DNA of 64,000 nucleotides, taken from assembly GCF_017696055.1 (NCBI RefSeq), contig NZ_JAAORG010000003.1:124001-188000 (forward strand), read 5' to 3'. The notes under the pieces were generated by a model. That model did no database searches. It was not told the origin of the DNA and saw only the letters and a program-made list of their open reading frames with translations. The position numbers and the translations under genes were made by a program. Source of the stretch: Prochlorococcus marinus XMU1406 (GTDB lineage: Bacteria > Cyanobacteriota > Cyanobacteriia > PCC-6307 > Cyanobiaceae). Positions 45,437 to 56,488 of the stretch are shown one piece after another; within the stretch, counting starts at the first letter, position 1, and each line of letters opens with the position of its first letter.

Positions 45437-46510
45437 ATGTTAACAAATCAAAACTTCGTTAAGGTATTTTTCTTGGAAACACACGTAGAGAGAATCTCAA
45501 ATCTTCAAGACATTAAAAAAGCCAAATTAGATCGAGAAACCGGATTATTTCTTTATGAAGACATGACGCTTGGTCGTAGGTTCGAAGATAAGTGTGCAGA
45601 AATGTATTACAGAGGAAAAATGTTTGGTTTTGTTCATTTATATAACGGTCAAGAGGCTATAAGCACGGGAGTAATTGGCGCCATGAAAAAGAAACATGAT
45701 TGGTTTTGTAGTACCTATCGCGATCATGTTCATGCACTAAGTGCGGGTGTTCCCTCATTTGAAGTTATGAGTGAACTTTTTGGTAAAGCTACTGGTTGTA
45801 GCAAAGGGCGAGGTGGATCCATGCACTTATTTTCAAGAGAGCATCACTTACTCGGAGGATATGCATTTATTGGAGAGGGAATTCCAGTTGCTTTAGGGTC
45901 AGCCTTTTCAAGTAAATACAAAAAAGAAGTTGCTGGTAATAGTACTAGTGATGCAGTAACTGCAGCATTCTTTGGAGATGGGACTTGCAATAATGGGCAG
46001 TTTTTTGAATGTTTAAATATGGCCCAGTTATGGAAATTACCCATAATTTTTGTTGTTGAAAATAATAAATGGGCTATTGGTATGGCTCACGATAGAGCTA
46101 CTAGCAATCCTGAAATCTGGAGAAAAGCATCTGCTTTTGGTATGCACGGCGAAGAAGTTGATGGTATGGATGTATTAGCAGTTCGAGGGGCCGCACAAAG
46201 AGCAATTGAACGAGCTAGAGCAGGAGAAGGGCCCACACTTCTAGAATGTCTGACCTATAGATACAGAGGGCATTCACTTGCAGATCCAGATGAATTAAGG
46301 TCTGAAAAAGAGAAGGAGTTTTGGGGGAAAAGAGATCCTATTAAGAAATTAGCTCAAGAAATTATTGATGGTAAATTCGCAACGGAAGAAGAATTAAAAA
46401 TTATTGAAAAGAAAATTGATGCAGAGATATCTGATTCTGTTAAAAATGCTATCGAAGCACCTGAACCTCCTTCAAAAGAATTAACTAAATATATTTGGGC
46501 AGAAGATTAG
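45437..46510 (+). CDS. pdhA: Pyruvate dehydrogenase E1 component, alpha subunit
   Basis: E1 alpha, with PdhB, decarboxylates pyruvate using thiamine diphosphate. Motifs: [36 protein letters not shown], the ThDP motif beginning [14 protein letters not shown] and ending VENNKWAIG (GDG...NN), and [12 protein letters not shown] containing the phosphorylation-loop region. The ATG at 45437 gives 357 residues, but an in-frame TTG at 45473 ([10 protein letters not shown]) is also plausible, since the first 12 residues are unusual. LpdA, the E3 subunit, is at 55032. Confidence 0.94.
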   Translation: MLTNQNFVKVFFLETHVERISNLQDIKKAKLDRETGLFLYEDMTLGRRFEDKCAEMYYRGKMFGFVHLYNGQEAISTGVIGAMKKKHDWFCSTYRDHVHALSAGVPSFEVMSELFGKATGCSKGRGGSMHLFSREHHLLGGYAFIGEGIPVALGSAFSSKYKKEVAGNSTSDAVTAAFFGDGTCNNGQFFECLNMAQLWKLPIIFVVENNKWAIGMAHDRATSNPEIWRKASAFGMHGEEVDGMDVLAVRGAAQRAIERARAGEGPTLLECLTYRYRGHSLADPDELRSEKEKEFWGKRDPIKKLAQEIIDGKFATEEELKIIEKKIDAEISDSVKNAIEAPEPPSKELTKYIWAED

Positions 46511-46511
46511 A

Positions 46512-47453
46512 TTAAATACCACTAGGTAATTTTCTAGTTAAATTTCTTAATTTTCTTAGTGCCTTAAGTTCAACTTGTCTTACTCTTTCTCTCGAGACTT
46601 CTAATAATCTTCCAATTTCAGCAAGCGTATGTCTCTCATTTGCATCAAGTCCAAACCTTAATTTGAGAACATGTTGCTCTTGCTCACTCAAATGACTTAA
46701 CCACTTCCCAAGTTGCTCTTGATGCATTTTTTGTTCAACTTGATCTAAAGGTTCTTCATTATTAGTATCTGCAATCAAATCACCTAAAAAGCTCCTTCCA
46801 TCATCACCATTTACTGGAGCATCTAAACTACTTGTAGATAAGGCTTGTCTTAAAACAGAATCCAATTCTTCAACATCAATTTCCATCGCCTCCGCAATTT
46901 CAATTCTGCTTGGCATAGCACCAAGTTTATGAGCCAAATCTCTACTAACTTTTCGAATGGAAGCCAACCTTTCACTTAGGTGAACAGGTAATCGAATTGT
47001 TCTTGATTGACATGCAATTGCTCTTGTCATACTCTGTCTAATCCACCAAAAAGCGTAAGTAGAAAACTTATATCCTCTTGTCGGATCAAATTTTTCAACA
47101 GCCCTCTCTAACCCAAGAGAACCTTCTTGTACTAGGTCAAGAAGTTCTAGTCCTTTACCTTGATATTTTTTTGCCACACTGACAACTAATCTTAAATTAG
47201 CTTTCATCATTCTTTCTTTGGCTCTTCTGCCAATTTTTATTATTCTTTTTTGCTGAGTTGTAAATTCATTAATCTTTTCATTTAGTTGTCCATCTTCTGT
47301 AAGAATCATCATTTTCTGGACTTGATTACCCAATTCAATCTCCTCTGCAGGTGTTAATAACGGAACTCTCCCAATATTTTGCAGATACCAACTTATTGGA
47401 TCATTACTTCTTCTCTTGGGTGCTTCTTCTTGAATTGGTAACGATGAAACCAT
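46512..47453 (-). CDS. Group 2 sigma-70 factor
   Basis: A 313-residue RpoD-like sigma factor without the large non-conserved region of group 1. Region 1.2 has DPISWYLQNIGRVPLLTPAEE. Region 2 includes NLRLVVSVAKKYQGKGLELL, VEKFDPTRGYKFSTYAFWWI and RQSMTRAIACQSRTIRLPVH. Region 4.2 ends LAEIGRLLEVSRERVRQVE. Such factors direct alternative promoter sets, for example in light or circadian responses. The stop is 1 nt from the convergent pdhA stop. Which of the several cyanobacterial group 2 factors it is cannot be told here. Confidence 0.92.
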   Translation of the reverse strand: MVSSLPIQEEAPKRRSNDPISWYLQNIGRVPLLTPAEEIELGNQVQKMMILTEDGQLNEKINEFTTQQKRIIKIGRRAKERMMKANLRLVVSVAKKYQGKGLELLDLVQEGSLGLERAVEKFDPTRGYKFSTYAFWWIRQSMTRAIACQSRTIRLPVHLSERLASIRKVSRDLAHKLGAMPSRIEIAEAMEIDVEELDSVLRQALSTSSLDAPVNGDDGRSFLGDLIADTNNEEPLDQVEQKMHQEQLGKWLSHLSEQEQHVLKLRFGLDANERHTLAEIGRLLEVSRERVRQVELKALRKLRNLTRKLPSGI

Positions 47454-47593
47454 TTATTGACCTGAATTAGGTATTAAAACTTTCCTACACTTTTTAAGAA
47501 ATAGCCAAATATTTAATGCGCGCTTCAGATTTCAAGTAATATTTGTACACTTATGTGTTTAAAACTAAAAATAACTCTATAAAATTGTTTCTT

Positions 47594-49159
47594 TCAAGAT
47601 ATTTGTCTCATTTTTCTATTTCTCATTAATTTCGACAATTCGTCTCCAATAGCAGAAGCATTTGACCCTTTTTTGCACTTTGATGCAGAAAATGAATGCA
47701 AAAGTACGTATCTAGCAAAAAAATCTGTTGTTATATTTCTACAAAAGGTTAAATCAATCGCAGAACTGCCAGCTATAAATCCAGATAAAAGATCACCCAA
47801 TCCTGCTCTAGCGGTCTGAGAATCGGTTCCAAAAAGTTGCCATACTTTTTTATTATCTGCAACTATGCTGTTAGCTCCCTTTAATAAAATACTAATGTTA
47901 AATTCTTTTGCTGCTTCAAAAGCTAGCCCAACATTTGTATCTGATTTGATATCAGGGAATAGCCTTCTAAATTCTTTCCTATGTGGTGTGATCCATGTTT
48001 TAAATTTCCTTTCTAAAAAGAAATTTGCCCCTAACTTAGATTCCGAAATTCTATTAAGTGCATCTGCATCCAAGATCAATAATCCTCCAAAACCTAAAAG
48101 ATAATCTTCTGATTTTTGCCAATCATCATTATCAATTCCTATTCCTGGGCCAACTGCTAATGAATCAAATGCACTTAAATCAATATTCTTTAATGCACTA
48201 AATAAAGATGCATTTCCGTTATGGTTAGATTGCATAGCTTCTTTTAAAACTATTTCTGGGGCAACTTGCCAAAAAGATTCAGCAACTGTCCGAGGCAAGA
48301 CCGCAGAGATAAAGCCTGCTCCACTTGATATAGCCCCTTTTAATGCTAAGTATGCAGCGCCAGGATATTTTTCACTTCCGGCTATTAGTAATGTTCTACC
48401 TCTTTTATATTTGTTGAAATTTTTTGGTAAAGAAGGTAAATCAATATTTTTTAAATCTTTATAAGTAACCTTAAAAATCTTTTTATCAACTTTGGACAAT
48501 TTACTAATAGGTAAACCAATATCTATATGGTTCAGTTCTCCAATATAAGGTAAAGCAGAATCTTGTGTTAACCCAATTTTATTAAGACCTATAGCTAAGG
48601 TGTAGTCTGCCTTTACTGCATTATCTAAAAAAGGCTTTCCTTTATCAGGACATAATCCTGTTGGAATATCAATGCTTATTATCTTTCCATATTTGTTATG
48701 AAATTTTTGATTAAATAGCTTAATTAATTTATTATCAACTTTTCTTGTTTGATTATTACCAAAAACCGCATCGATCCAGAGTTCTTTGCCATTTGCATCA
48801 GGGGGGGCTACTAATTTTGTGACACCAATAGATGTAAGATAATTAAGGTGGTTATTTGTTAAAGTTTTTCTAATCGGAAATGGACTCCATACCTGAACTA
48901 AAAAACCTTTCAAAAAAAGCTCTCTAGCTATTACAGCACCATCACCACCATTATGACCAGGCCCTATCAAAACAGTTATTCCATGTTTTAGGAGAGATTT
49001 CCTTTTCATGAGCCATCTACTAATTTGGATACCAGCTTTTTCCATCAATGCTTCTTGTGGCATTCCATCAGAAAACATTTCTTTCTCTAATATCAACATT
49101 TGCTTTGAATCAACAATTAAATTTTTTGAATCAATTGTTGGCCATCCAATTTCATTCAT
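47594..49159 (-). CDS. nnr: Bifunctional NAD(P)H-hydrate epimerase/dehydratase
   Basis: Nnr repairs hydrated NADH/NADPH. The 521 residues comprise the YjeF N-terminal epimerase (about 1-225), with VLIGPGHNGGDGAVIAREL and SIDIPTGLCPDKG, and the ADP-dependent dehydratase (about 240-515), with RGRTLLIAGSEKYPGAAYLA, AVGPGIG, ILDADALN, TPHRKEFRRLFP and ARAGLGDLLSGFIAG. A seven-base G run at 48801-48807 is only the reverse of Ala-Pro-Pro codons. It is divergent from mnmA. Confidence 0.93.
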   Translation of the reverse strand: MNEIGWPTIDSKNLIVDSKQMLILEKEMFSDGMPQEALMEKAGIQISRWLMKRKSLLKHGITVLIGPGHNGGDGAVIARELFLKGFLVQVWSPFPIRKTLTNNHLNYLTSIGVTKLVAPPDANGKELWIDAVFGNNQTRKVDNKLIKLFNQKFHNKYGKIISIDIPTGLCPDKGKPFLDNAVKADYTLAIGLNKIGLTQDSALPYIGELNHIDIGLPISKLSKVDKKIFKVTYKDLKNIDLPSLPKNFNKYKRGRTLLIAGSEKYPGAAYLALKGAISSGAGFISAVLPRTVAESFWQVAPEIVLKEAMQSNHNGNASLFSALKNIDLSAFDSLAVGPGIGIDNDDWQKSEDYLLGFGGLLILDADALNRISESKLGANFFLERKFKTWITPHRKEFRRLFPDIKSDTNVGLAFEAAKEFNISILLKGANSIVADNKKVWQLFGTDSQTARAGLGDLLSGFIAGSSAIDLTFCRNITTDFFARYVLLHSFSASKCKKGSNASAIGDELSKLMRNRKMRQIS

Positions 49160-49207
49160 AATTAATACAAAGCAATCGAAGTACTTTTCAAAAAATTTTA
49201 AACTTCC

Positions 49208-50362
49208 ATGTTAAAGACACAAAAGGATAAAAAATTAGAGAACTATCTTTCTACTAATAATAAAACTAAAAAGAAGAAAAATATTATTGTAGGTCTTTCT
49301 GGTGGAGTAGATAGTTCCCTTTCAGCTGCTCTTCTTGTTGAAAGAGGCTGGAATGTTGAGGGACTAACTCTTTGGCTAATGAAAGGACAAGGCTCCTGTT
49401 GTTCTGAAGGATTAGTAGATGCTGCCGGCCTTTGTGAAGATTTAGGAATTAATCATAAAATAATAGATTCAAGAGAAATTTTCGAAAGAGAGGTAATTAA
49501 AAAAACTACTGAAAGCTACGAGAAAGGATTTACTCCACTTCCATGTTCGATGTGCAATAAGAATGTGAAGTTCGAAGAGATGCTTAATTACGCAATAAAC
49601 AAAAAAGACTTTACTCATATTGCAACAGGACATTATGCAAGGATAAAAAAATCAACTTATGCTGAAAAACTTGATTGCAAGAGCTTAGTATTTAAGGACT
49701 TCCTTCTTCTTAGAGGTGCTGACCAAAACAAAGACCAAAGTTATTTTCTTTATTCTATTTCACAAGAAGTACTAAGCAGATTAAAATTTCCTCTTGGTGA
49801 AATGAAAAAAGAAGAAACAAGAAAGGAAGCCCTTAGATTAGGCCTTAGAACTGCTCAAAAACCAGAAAGTCAAGATTTATGTTTAGTTGAGCATTATGGA
49901 TCAATGCAGAAATTTATCGACAAACACATTGAACCCAAAGAAGGAGAAATTGTGCATGTAAATGGGAAAGTCCTAGGAAATCATAATGGTATTCAGCACT
50001 TTACGATAGGTCAAAGAAAAGGTTTGGGCATTGCTTGGCCGGATCCATTATATGTAAAAAGTTTAGACAGGGTAAAAAACATAGTTTATGTAGCGGATAA
50101 AAGTGATCTTCTTAATAAAGAAGCAATAATTAGTAAGGTTAACTGGGTTTCAATCGAAGAACCTAAGCAAGAGATAGAAGTAGAAGCACAAATCAGATAT
50201 AGAAGTCATCCAGTAAAAGGAACTTTAATACCCTTGAAAAATTTAGATAATCCAAAAACATTTAAATTAATTTTTGATGAAAGTCAAAATTCGGTAACAC
50301 CTGGACAAGCTGCGGTTTTTTATAAAGGAGAAATTTTATTAGGTGGCGGATTAATTAATTAA
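49208..50362 (+). CDS. mnmA: tRNA-specific 2-thiouridylase MnmA
   Basis: MnmA thiolates U34 of tRNA-Lys, Glu and Gln. The 384 residues have the PP-loop [14 protein letters not shown] (about residues 27-40), the first catalytic Cys in [39 protein letters not shown] with the second Cys, and [19 protein letters not shown]. The 3-prime end overlaps lnt on the other strand by 8 nt. Confidence 0.96.
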   Translation: MLKTQKDKKLENYLSTNNKTKKKKNIIVGLSGGVDSSLSAALLVERGWNVEGLTLWLMKGQGSCCSEGLVDAAGLCEDLGINHKIIDSREIFEREVIKKTTESYEKGFTPLPCSMCNKNVKFEEMLNYAINKKDFTHIATGHYARIKKSTYAEKLDCKSLVFKDFLLLRGADQNKDQSYFLYSISQEVLSRLKFPLGEMKKEETRKEALRLGLRTAQKPESQDLCLVEHYGSMQKFIDKHIEPKEGEIVHVNGKVLGNHNGIQHFTIGQRKGLGIAWPDPLYVKSLDRVKNIVYVADKSDLLNKEAIISKVNWVSIEEPKQEIEVEAQIRYRSHPVKGTLIPLKNLDNPKTFKLIFDESQNSVTPGQAAVFYKGEILLGGGLIN

Positions 50363-51842
50363 TTTTCCAAAAAAAATTTAATCCCATTAAAAATATAAAC
50401 AATAACAAAATAGGTTTATCTCCAAATTTTGTATACAAAGTCTTTTCGGATGAGAAATTAGGGAAAACTATTTTATTTTGTTCCACATTTAAATCTAGAA
50501 GTTGAATTATTTTTCCATCATTTTGAACTAAACCCGATGGGCCGGTGTTTGATACAAGTAGATTATCTGTTTTATTTTCAATACTCCTTAATCTAGCCAA
50601 AGATAGTAATTGATTATAAAGCTTAGCTGGATAGGGATCTAAATTTGCTGCAGTTATTATTAGTTTTGCACCGTTATTAATAGCCTTTCTTATTTTCAAT
50701 CCATCACTAATTTCATAACAGATAGCTACTGCTAATGGGGGTGTAAATTTAGGATCAAAAAATCTTGAAGCAGAGCCTGGTTGAATTCCTCCTACTGCAG
50801 ATAATCCGCTTGAAAAACTATCTAGAAATCTAGGTATTTTTTCACCTAATGGAACAAGTCTATTTTTATCTATAAATGAGGTAAAAGATTTATCTGCAAT
50901 TTGAAATCCGAGTAAAGAACTTCTTAACTCATTATTAGAATTTCTGAAACCTCCTGCCAACATGTTAACCCTACTACTTTTATCAAGATAAAAATTATTA
51001 GGTAGAGTTCCTTCAGGAGCAACAAGAAGTTTCGCTTTGTTTGATAAAGCATATTTTTGAGCGATAGATTGTTTTTCTTTAATAAATTCATCATCTATTT
51101 TTAATTTTTCTCTTGTTGGTATATTAGTTTGCCAAATAGCTACTGGATATTCATAATTTCTTTTTATTGGAGTTATTAAGCCTCCAAATAAATGTAAGAA
51201 AAAAATAACCAAAAGTCCTAAAAGAAATATTTTTTTAAAATAAAGTTTTCTTCTCCATCTACCGTGACTAAAAAAAATCCAAAATCCTATCAATATTTGT
51301 AATACGCATAAACCACTTGCGCCAATCCATCTTGCCAAACCAGCAAGATAAATATCACCTGGGATAAGACTCTCTCCTAAACCTATCCAAAAAAAAGGTG
51401 TTTGAGAAAGTATCAATTCACCAATTCCCCAAGTCAAAGATAAAAAAAATACTTTTACTGATAAAGGTAATATTTTCATTTTAAAAACATCCTCTTTCCA
51501 GAGAATACTTTCAACTAACAATCCCCATAAATAAACTAATATCCCACCCAAAAAAGCGCAAAATAATAATATTGAAATGGCGATTATTAAACTTGAAAGC
51601 CATGAAAACCCAAGCCATGTTAATGGATGAAGATCATATAACCATGAATGACTTATCAAAATGAAGAAAAAACCCCACCAAAAATTTGCTATTCGTCTCT
51701 CACTTCCCTTCCACAAAATAAATAAAGATATCGGCATAAAAATCAGCCAAAAGTTAGTTGAAACAGAAATTCCTCCCAGAATTCCTCCTAAACAAGGATA
51801 AAAATATTGTCTTAGACTTTTAATTTGAGTTGGGATTAACAA
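50355..51842 (-). CDS. lnt: Apolipoprotein N-acyltransferase
   Basis: Lnt adds the third acyl chain to bacterial lipoproteins in the inner membrane. The 495 residues have about six N-terminal membrane helices (residues 15-215), a nitrilase-like domain and a final membrane helix. The catalytic triad is visible: Glu in [10 protein letters not shown], Lys/Glu region [11 protein letters not shown], and Cys in [10 protein letters not shown]. It is convergent with mnmA (8-nt overlap) and divergent from the FKBP gene. Confidence 0.92.
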   Translation of the reverse strand: MLIPTQIKSLRQYFYPCLGGILGGISVSTNFWLIFMPISLFILWKGSERRIANFWWGFFFILISHSWLYDLHPLTWLGFSWLSSLIIAISILLFCAFLGGILVYLWGLLVESILWKEDVFKMKILPLSVKVFFLSLTWGIGELILSQTPFFWIGLGESLIPGDIYLAGLARWIGASGLCVLQILIGFWIFFSHGRWRRKLYFKKIFLLGLLVIFFLHLFGGLITPIKRNYEYPVAIWQTNIPTREKLKIDDEFIKEKQSIAQKYALSNKAKLLVAPEGTLPNNFYLDKSSRVNMLAGGFRNSNNELRSSLLGFQIADKSFTSFIDKNRLVPLGEKIPRFLDSFSSGLSAVGGIQPGSASRFFDPKFTPPLAVAICYEISDGLKIRKAINNGAKLIITAANLDPYPAKLYNQLLSLARLRSIENKTDNLLVSNTGPSGLVQNDGKIIQLLDLNVEQNKIVFPNFSSEKTLYTKFGDKPILLLFIFLMGLNFFWKIN

Positions 51843-51928
51843 TCTAAAATTACGAAATTAAATTTATAACCACCCATTTATTGTACCTTCATTCTGTAAA
51901 CTAAGTTTTAGTAACTTTCAAAATTTAA

Positions 51929-52501
51929 GTGAAAGAAGTCTTTATTAGTTTTGCAGTTTTTGTTTTTTGTGTTTCATTAACTCTTTTCAGTCAATTTAAT
52001 TCACCACAAGTTGTTAATGCTGCCGAATCAGAAACTCAGTCAGTACAAAAAACAACTGTTGCAAAATCATCAAATGTCTCAAATAATAATTTATTTGAAC
52101 TAGACCCATCAGATCCAAATCCTATACTTTTCGCTATGGCAGAAGAAACACCATCAGACAGCAATTCAAGGACTACAGAAAGTGGTCTAATTATTGCAGA
52201 TATTGTAAATGGGGAAGGAGATGAAGCCAGCGCTGGACAAACAGTTACAGTAAATTACACAGGGACTCTAGAAGACGGAACCCAATTCGACACAAGTATC
52301 GGTAGAGCTCCATTCAGCTTTCCTTTGGGTGCTGGACGAGTAATAAAAGGCTGGGACGAGGGTGTAGCAGGTATGAAGGTTGGAGGGAAAAGAATATTAA
52401 CAATCCCTCCGGAACTTGGATACGGATCAAGAGGAGCAGGAAATGTAATTCCCGCCAATGCAACTTTGATATTTGAAGTTGAATTATTAAAAGTCAATTA
52501 A
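51929..52501 (+). CDS. FKBP-type peptidyl-prolyl cis-trans isomerase, exported
   Basis: A 190-residue protein. The GTG start at 51929 gives a signal peptide or anchor ([18 protein letters not shown]), then a low-complexity linker of about 60 residues. The FKBP domain (about 85-190) has [54 protein letters not shown] and a final [10 protein letters not shown]. The active-site aromatic and Asp residues are intact. It probably acts in the periplasm or lumen. sodN follows after 78 nt. Confidence 0.93.
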   Translation: MKEVFISFAVFVFCVSLTLFSQFNSPQVVNAAESETQSVQKTTVAKSSNVSNNNLFELDPSDPNPILFAMAEETPSDSNSRTTESGLIIADIVNGEGDEASAGQTVTVNYTGTLEDGTQFDTSIGRAPFSFPLGAGRVIKGWDEGVAGMKVGGKRILTIPPELGYGSRGAGNVIPANATLIFEVELLKVN

Positions 52502-52579
52502 ATTAAGTAAGAAAAATATCTAAGACTTTTCAATTTACTTAATCTCCAAGTAATATATATACAACACCAAATATTTGAA

Positions 52580-53053
52580 ATGTTAAGTAAATTAATCAAT
52601 TCTTTCCTAGATAAAAAAACTCCAATGACAGTCCATGCTCACTGTGATGGACCTTGTGGTGTTTATGATCCAGCATCTACGAGAGTTGCTGCTGAAGCAG
52701 TTTTATCAATGACAAAAAAACTTATTGCACTAGAAGCCCCCTCTAGCACTGATTCAGCAGAGTGGGCTACTTACAGTAATACATTTTCTAGATATGTTGC
52801 AGTTAAAGAAGATCAAGCAAAAGAAACGAAGAAAGAAATTCTAATTTTGTGGACAGATTACTTTAAACCAGTTCACTTAGAAACTTATCCAGACTTACAT
52901 GAAACCATTTGGAAGGCGGCCAAATTATGCAGTGCATGCAAAGTTAATATTGATTTAGCACAAGCAGAAGAACTCATAAGTTATGTAGAAAAGATTCATA
53001 ATATTTTCTGGGCTTCAAAAGGAAGATCAGACGCTTTTGTAAAAGCTAGTTAA
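52580..53053 (+). CDS. sodN: Nickel superoxide dismutase
   Basis: NiSOD removes superoxide using nickel bound by the new N-terminus after propeptide cleavage. The 157 residues start with a 20-residue propeptide; the mature enzyme begins HCDGPCGVYDP at His21, where His, Cys22 and Cys26 bind nickel. The helical core AKLCSACKVNIDLAQAEE is typical. It is followed by the protease gene sodX, which removes the propeptide, and by a convergent nickel permease gene. Marine picocyanobacteria often rely on this enzyme in place of iron SOD. Confidence 0.97.
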   Translation: MLSKLINSFLDKKTPMTVHAHCDGPCGVYDPASTRVAAEAVLSMTKKLIALEAPSSTDSAEWATYSNTFSRYVAVKEDQAKETKKEILILWTDYFKPVHLETYPDLHETIWKAAKLCSACKVNIDLAQAEELISYVEKIHNIFWASKGRSDAFVKAS

Positions 53054-53118
53054 TCAGAATTATTTTCAAAAGTTTTTTTGATTTTATTTTATTCTTTTTA
53101 GGTTTAAGACAAACCGCA

Positions 53119-53415
53119 ATTATTAGTGGTGAATCAATGTTACCTTACCTAAAAGAAGGGGACATTGTATTTTTTAAAAAATATAAAAAGAATAAATCAA
53201 TACTAAAAAATCGCCAAATAGTTATTTTTTATCATCCACTTAAAAATAAAAATCTAATAAAAAGGATAAATTCAGTGAATCAAAATAATATTGAGGTTTT
53301 TGGCGACAATATTGAATTTAGCGAAGATAGTAATAAATTTGGATTAATCAATAAAGAAAAAATAATTGGGATTGTTACCTCTAAATTAATTATTCCTAAA
53401 TTAAAAATTTTTTAA
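53119..53415 (+). CDS. sodX: Nickel SOD maturation protease SodX (start codon unclear)
   Basis: A signal-peptidase-like (S26) protein that should cleave the SodN propeptide. ISGESMLPYLKEGD carries the catalytic Ser (in ESM), LIKRIN the Lys, and FGDNIEFSEDSNKFG the usual GDN-DS box. The first ATG (53137) is the Met just after the catalytic Ser, so it cannot be the true start. The frame is open back to 53050, but that stretch has no ATG, GTG or TTG. I place the start at an ATT (53119); an ATT at 53059 would add a hydrophobic segment. The 3-prime end overlaps the permease gene by 4 nt. Confidence 0.8.
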   Translation: MISGESMLPYLKEGDIVFFKKYKKNKSILKNRQIVIFYHPLKNKNLIKRINSVNQNNIEVFGDNIEFSEDSNKFGLINKEKIIGIVTSKLIIPKLKIF

Positions 53416-54083
53416 TTCAAAAAAACAGAAGCACTTCTTTGAATCCAAAATAATCCCATAGAAAAGGAAAGCCCACCTGCTAAAGCTATTAATCTTTTAA
53501 TAAATTTTTGATTTGCTTTAAAGGTGGTAAAAGATATTAAACAAGTAAAAAGATTCATACTTATTAGTGAACCAATCAAATATGAAATCAAATATAAGAA
53601 AGCACTTGTTAAAGGTAGTGCTAAAGCAGGAAGAACTGCAAGAAAATGTGAACCTCCAGCTATACCGTGAAGCAAGCCTAAACCTGTCAAAGCATGTGAA
53701 TGCTTATTATTATTTTTTTGTTCTTTAACATGAAAGTGAAAGTGACGATGGGCAATTCCATTCTCATGCTTATGTGAATGCGAGTGGATACTTAATTGAA
53801 AAGAATTTTTTATAGCAAATACTCCCACAATTAGAAGAGAAATTCCCACTAAGAATTCGGCAATATTGGAAAATTTGTTTAATGGAGTAATATCTTTAAC
53901 AAAAATCGCTAGAAAAGCTAAAAGGAGGACTCCCGAAGAGTGTCCTAAGCCCCATGAGAAACTATTTTTAAGAGCTTTTTGGGGATAATTAATCGCTGCT
54001 GGTGCCATTGCAACTAGATGATCAGCGCCACTAATAACATGCACAAATCCTGCAACTATACCTGTAAAAATTACAGCCTGCAT
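53412..54083 (-). CDS. Nickel permease of the NiSOD cluster
   Basis: A 223-residue membrane protein with about six helices. The first helix motif HVISGADHLVAMAPAA and GLGHSSGVLLL carry the His/Asp pattern of nickel-cobalt transporters. A His-rich cytoplasmic loop (HSHSHKHENGIAHRHFHFH, about residues 99-117) probably binds metal, and LGLLHGIAGGSHFLAVLPAL repeats the first pattern. Convergent with sodX (4-nt overlap), so it is the metal supply for SodN. The name sodT has been used for such genes in picocyanobacteria. Confidence 0.82.
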   Translation of the reverse strand: MQAVIFTGIVAGFVHVISGADHLVAMAPAAINYPQKALKNSFSWGLGHSSGVLLLAFLAIFVKDITPLNKFSNIAEFLVGISLLIVGVFAIKNSFQLSIHSHSHKHENGIAHRHFHFHVKEQKNNNKHSHALTGLGLLHGIAGGSHFLAVLPALALPLTSAFLYLISYLIGSLISMNLFTCLISFTTFKANQKFIKRLIALAGGLSFSMGLFWIQRSASVFLN

Positions 54084-54138
54084 ATATATTCAGTACAATT
54101 CTGTTTATTCAATTTTATAGCACGATTTGAAGGCAAAA

Positions 54139-55026
54139 TTAAAGTGAGTTAAATAATCTCTTGAAAGTTTGTTCAATATCACTTTCTCTCATAAAAGTTT
54201 CACCAATTAATACTCCCTTGATTCCAAAAGATCTAAGCGATTCTAAATCTTCGGCACAATTAATTCCGGATTCACTAATGGGAAGAATATTTTGTTTTAA
54301 AAATATATCAGCATATGTATGCATCAATTCTATTGATGTTTTTAAATCCGTTTTAAAAGTCTTTAGGTCCCTATTATTTATTCCAATAAGATTAAAAGAT
54401 TTTAACTTTAGAATCCTTTCTAATTCATTATCGTTATGAACTTCAACAAGGACACTCATCTTTAAATTATCAGCTATTTTCTTTAGATAAATTAAATCGT
54501 CATCACTTAAAATCGCAGCAATTAATAATATTGCATCAGCACCAGATACCCTTGCTTTATAAATCTGATAAGCAGAAATAATAAAATCTTTGCAGAGTAG
54601 AGGGAGATTAGTTGATTTCCTTACAGTTTCGAGTATTTCATAACTACCTTGAAAAAACCTTTTATCAGTAAGTACTGAGATACATGATGCACCTAATCCT
54701 TCATAACAAACTGCTATATCTTCAGGATTAAAATCTTTTCTAATAACTCCTTTACTCGGACTAGCTTTTTTTATTTCAGCAATTACTCCTGGTTTTATTT
54801 TTGACTCCAAGATATTTTTATAAAAATCTTTGGGAGCAGGAAGGTTTTCAATCTTTTTGATTAGATCTTCTAAAGAAACTATTTTTTTAAAATTCTTAAT
54901 TTCAATGTCCTTGTGCCATACAATTTCTTCAAGAATATTTTTTGCTTGTGCTTCTCTATGAGGTACAGCATATTCTAATTTTTCAACCCTTACTGTCGGA
55001 TTTGGTGGCCTACGTCTTATCTCCAT
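54139..55026 (-). CDS. trpC: Indole-3-glycerol-phosphate synthase
   Basis: TrpC closes the indole ring in tryptophan synthesis. At 295 residues it is slightly longer than the roughly 260 typical of bacteria because of a 30-residue N-terminal extension. The TIM-barrel shows [17 protein letters not shown] (catalytic Lys), [42 protein letters not shown] and [12 protein letters not shown]. It follows lpdA on the same strand after 5 nt. Confidence 0.95.
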   Translation of the reverse strand: MEIRRRPPNPTVRVEKLEYAVPHREAQAKNILEEIVWHKDIEIKNFKKIVSLEDLIKKIENLPAPKDFYKNILESKIKPGVIAEIKKASPSKGVIRKDFNPEDIAVCYEGLGASCISVLTDKRFFQGSYEILETVRKSTNLPLLCKDFIISAYQIYKARVSGADAILLIAAILSDDDLIYLKKIADNLKMSVLVEVHNDNELERILKLKSFNLIGINNRDLKTFKTDLKTSIELMHTYADIFLKQNILPISESGINCAEDLESLRSFGIKGVLIGETFMRESDIEQTFKRLFNSL

Positions 55027-55031
55027 TAATT

Positions 55032-56477
55032 TTAGATATTATTTATTTGATAAGCCGCTTGTTTATATGCGACCTCCACTACTTCACTAAGAGTGGGATG
55101 AGTATGAACTTCTTTAGATAATTCAATTACATCTTGGTTCCTTGAAATAGCGTTCGAAATTTCTTGTATTAAATCAGCTGCATGTAACCCAAAAATATGA
55201 GCACCTAATACTTTCCCATTATCTTTATTAAAAATCAACTTTAGCAATCCATCACTCTCCAATTCAGCTAATGCTTTTGAATTAGCCTTAAAAAAACTTT
55301 TGACAACACCCATAGTAAAATTTTCTTTTTCAGATTTCTCTTTAGCTTCAGCTTCAGAGAGACCAACTGAACTTATCTCAGGGTGAGTAAAGGTTGCTGC
55401 AGGGATACTTTGATAGTTAATTTCGACATTTTCACCGCAAATATTATCAACAGCAATAGTACCCTGCGCTGCAGCTGTATGGGCAAGCATTAGTTTGCCT
55501 GTTACATCTCCAACAGCCCAAATATTAGGTATTATTTCATCACCATTTTTAACTCTCATTTGATCATCTACAGGAATGAAACCTTTTATTGTTTCAATAC
55601 CAACCGACTCTAGATTTAAGTTATTACTATTAGGACTTCTACCAGTTGCAACTAGTACAGCGTCAACTTCTAAAGTTTCAACAACTTCTTTAGATTTTGG
55701 ATCTGTCAGCTCAATTTTTACAGGGCATCCAGGTGTTATTTTTGTCGCAAAAACATTTGATTTTGTGTCTATATCTCTTGCTTGAATAAGTTTCTTCTTA
55801 GCGATTTTAGTGATGTCTGGATCAAATGTTGGCATAATATTTTCCAAAGCCTCGATCATGGTAACTTCACAACCAAGCGCGGTATAAACATCAGCAAATT
55901 CTAGTCCTATATATCCACTTCCAATAATTGCTATCCATCTTGGAAGCCACTCAAGTTTAACAGCATCATCACTAGTAAATACAGTCCTATTATCCAAAGT
56001 TATTCCACGGGGTACAAAAGGAGAAGAACCAGTTGCTAAAACAATATTCTTACATGTGAAAATTTTATCAATTCCGTTTTTATCTCTTACACCTACTTTT
56101 TGATTTCCTTCAATTCTGCCAATACCCAAAATAATTTCAACTCCACTCCTTTTAAGAGTTTTTGTTAAATTTTCTCTAACATTTAAAACTAAATTATTTG
56201 CATGATCTGCAATTTTTGATCTCTCGAACCTTACTGGAGAAGAATGAATACCAAATTTAGCTAAATGTTCATAATCAGCTATTTCTCTAACTTTTCCACT
56301 TGCAGCCAAAAGAGCTTTAGATGGAACGCAACCCTTGTTAACACAAGTGCCCCCCATATCTGAAGATTCTACTATTGCGACTTTCAGTCCCTTACCAGCA
56401 GCATGTTTAGCGGCATCAAAACCTCCATATCCTGCTCCTATTACGATTAAATCAAAATCAAAATTTGAATCAGTCAC
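55032..56477 (-). CDS. lpdA: Dihydrolipoyl dehydrogenase (E3)
   Basis: LpdA reoxidises lipoamide in the pyruvate dehydrogenase and glycine cleavage complexes. The 481 residues begin with an FAD motif [12 protein letters not shown], then the redox disulfide [13 protein letters not shown]. The NAD site is [17 protein letters not shown], and the active-site His-Glu appears in [14 protein letters not shown]. The start codon is GTG. The SpoU methyltransferase gene is 11 nt upstream and trpC 5 nt downstream, suggesting one transcript. PdhA is at 45437. Confidence 0.96.
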   Translation of the reverse strand: MTDSNFDFDLIVIGAGYGGFDAAKHAAGKGLKVAIVESSDMGGTCVNKGCVPSKALLAASGKVREIADYEHLAKFGIHSSPVRFERSKIADHANNLVLNVRENLTKTLKRSGVEIILGIGRIEGNQKVGVRDKNGIDKIFTCKNIVLATGSSPFVPRGITLDNRTVFTSDDAVKLEWLPRWIAIIGSGYIGLEFADVYTALGCEVTMIEALENIMPTFDPDITKIAKKKLIQARDIDTKSNVFATKITPGCPVKIELTDPKSKEVVETLEVDAVLVATGRSPNSNNLNLESVGIETIKGFIPVDDQMRVKNGDEIIPNIWAVGDVTGKLMLAHTAAAQGTIAVDNICGENVEINYQSIPAATFTHPEISSVGLSEAEAKEKSEKENFTMGVVKSFFKANSKALAELESDGLLKLIFNKDNGKVLGAHIFGLHAADLIQEISNAISRNQDVIELSKEVHTHPTLSEVVEVAYKQAAYQINNI

Positions 56478-56488
56478 TTTTTATTCAT

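Noticed and set aside
48801-48807. Seven-G run in nnr
   Set aside because: On the coding strand it is only Ala-Pro-Pro codons within a core repair gene.
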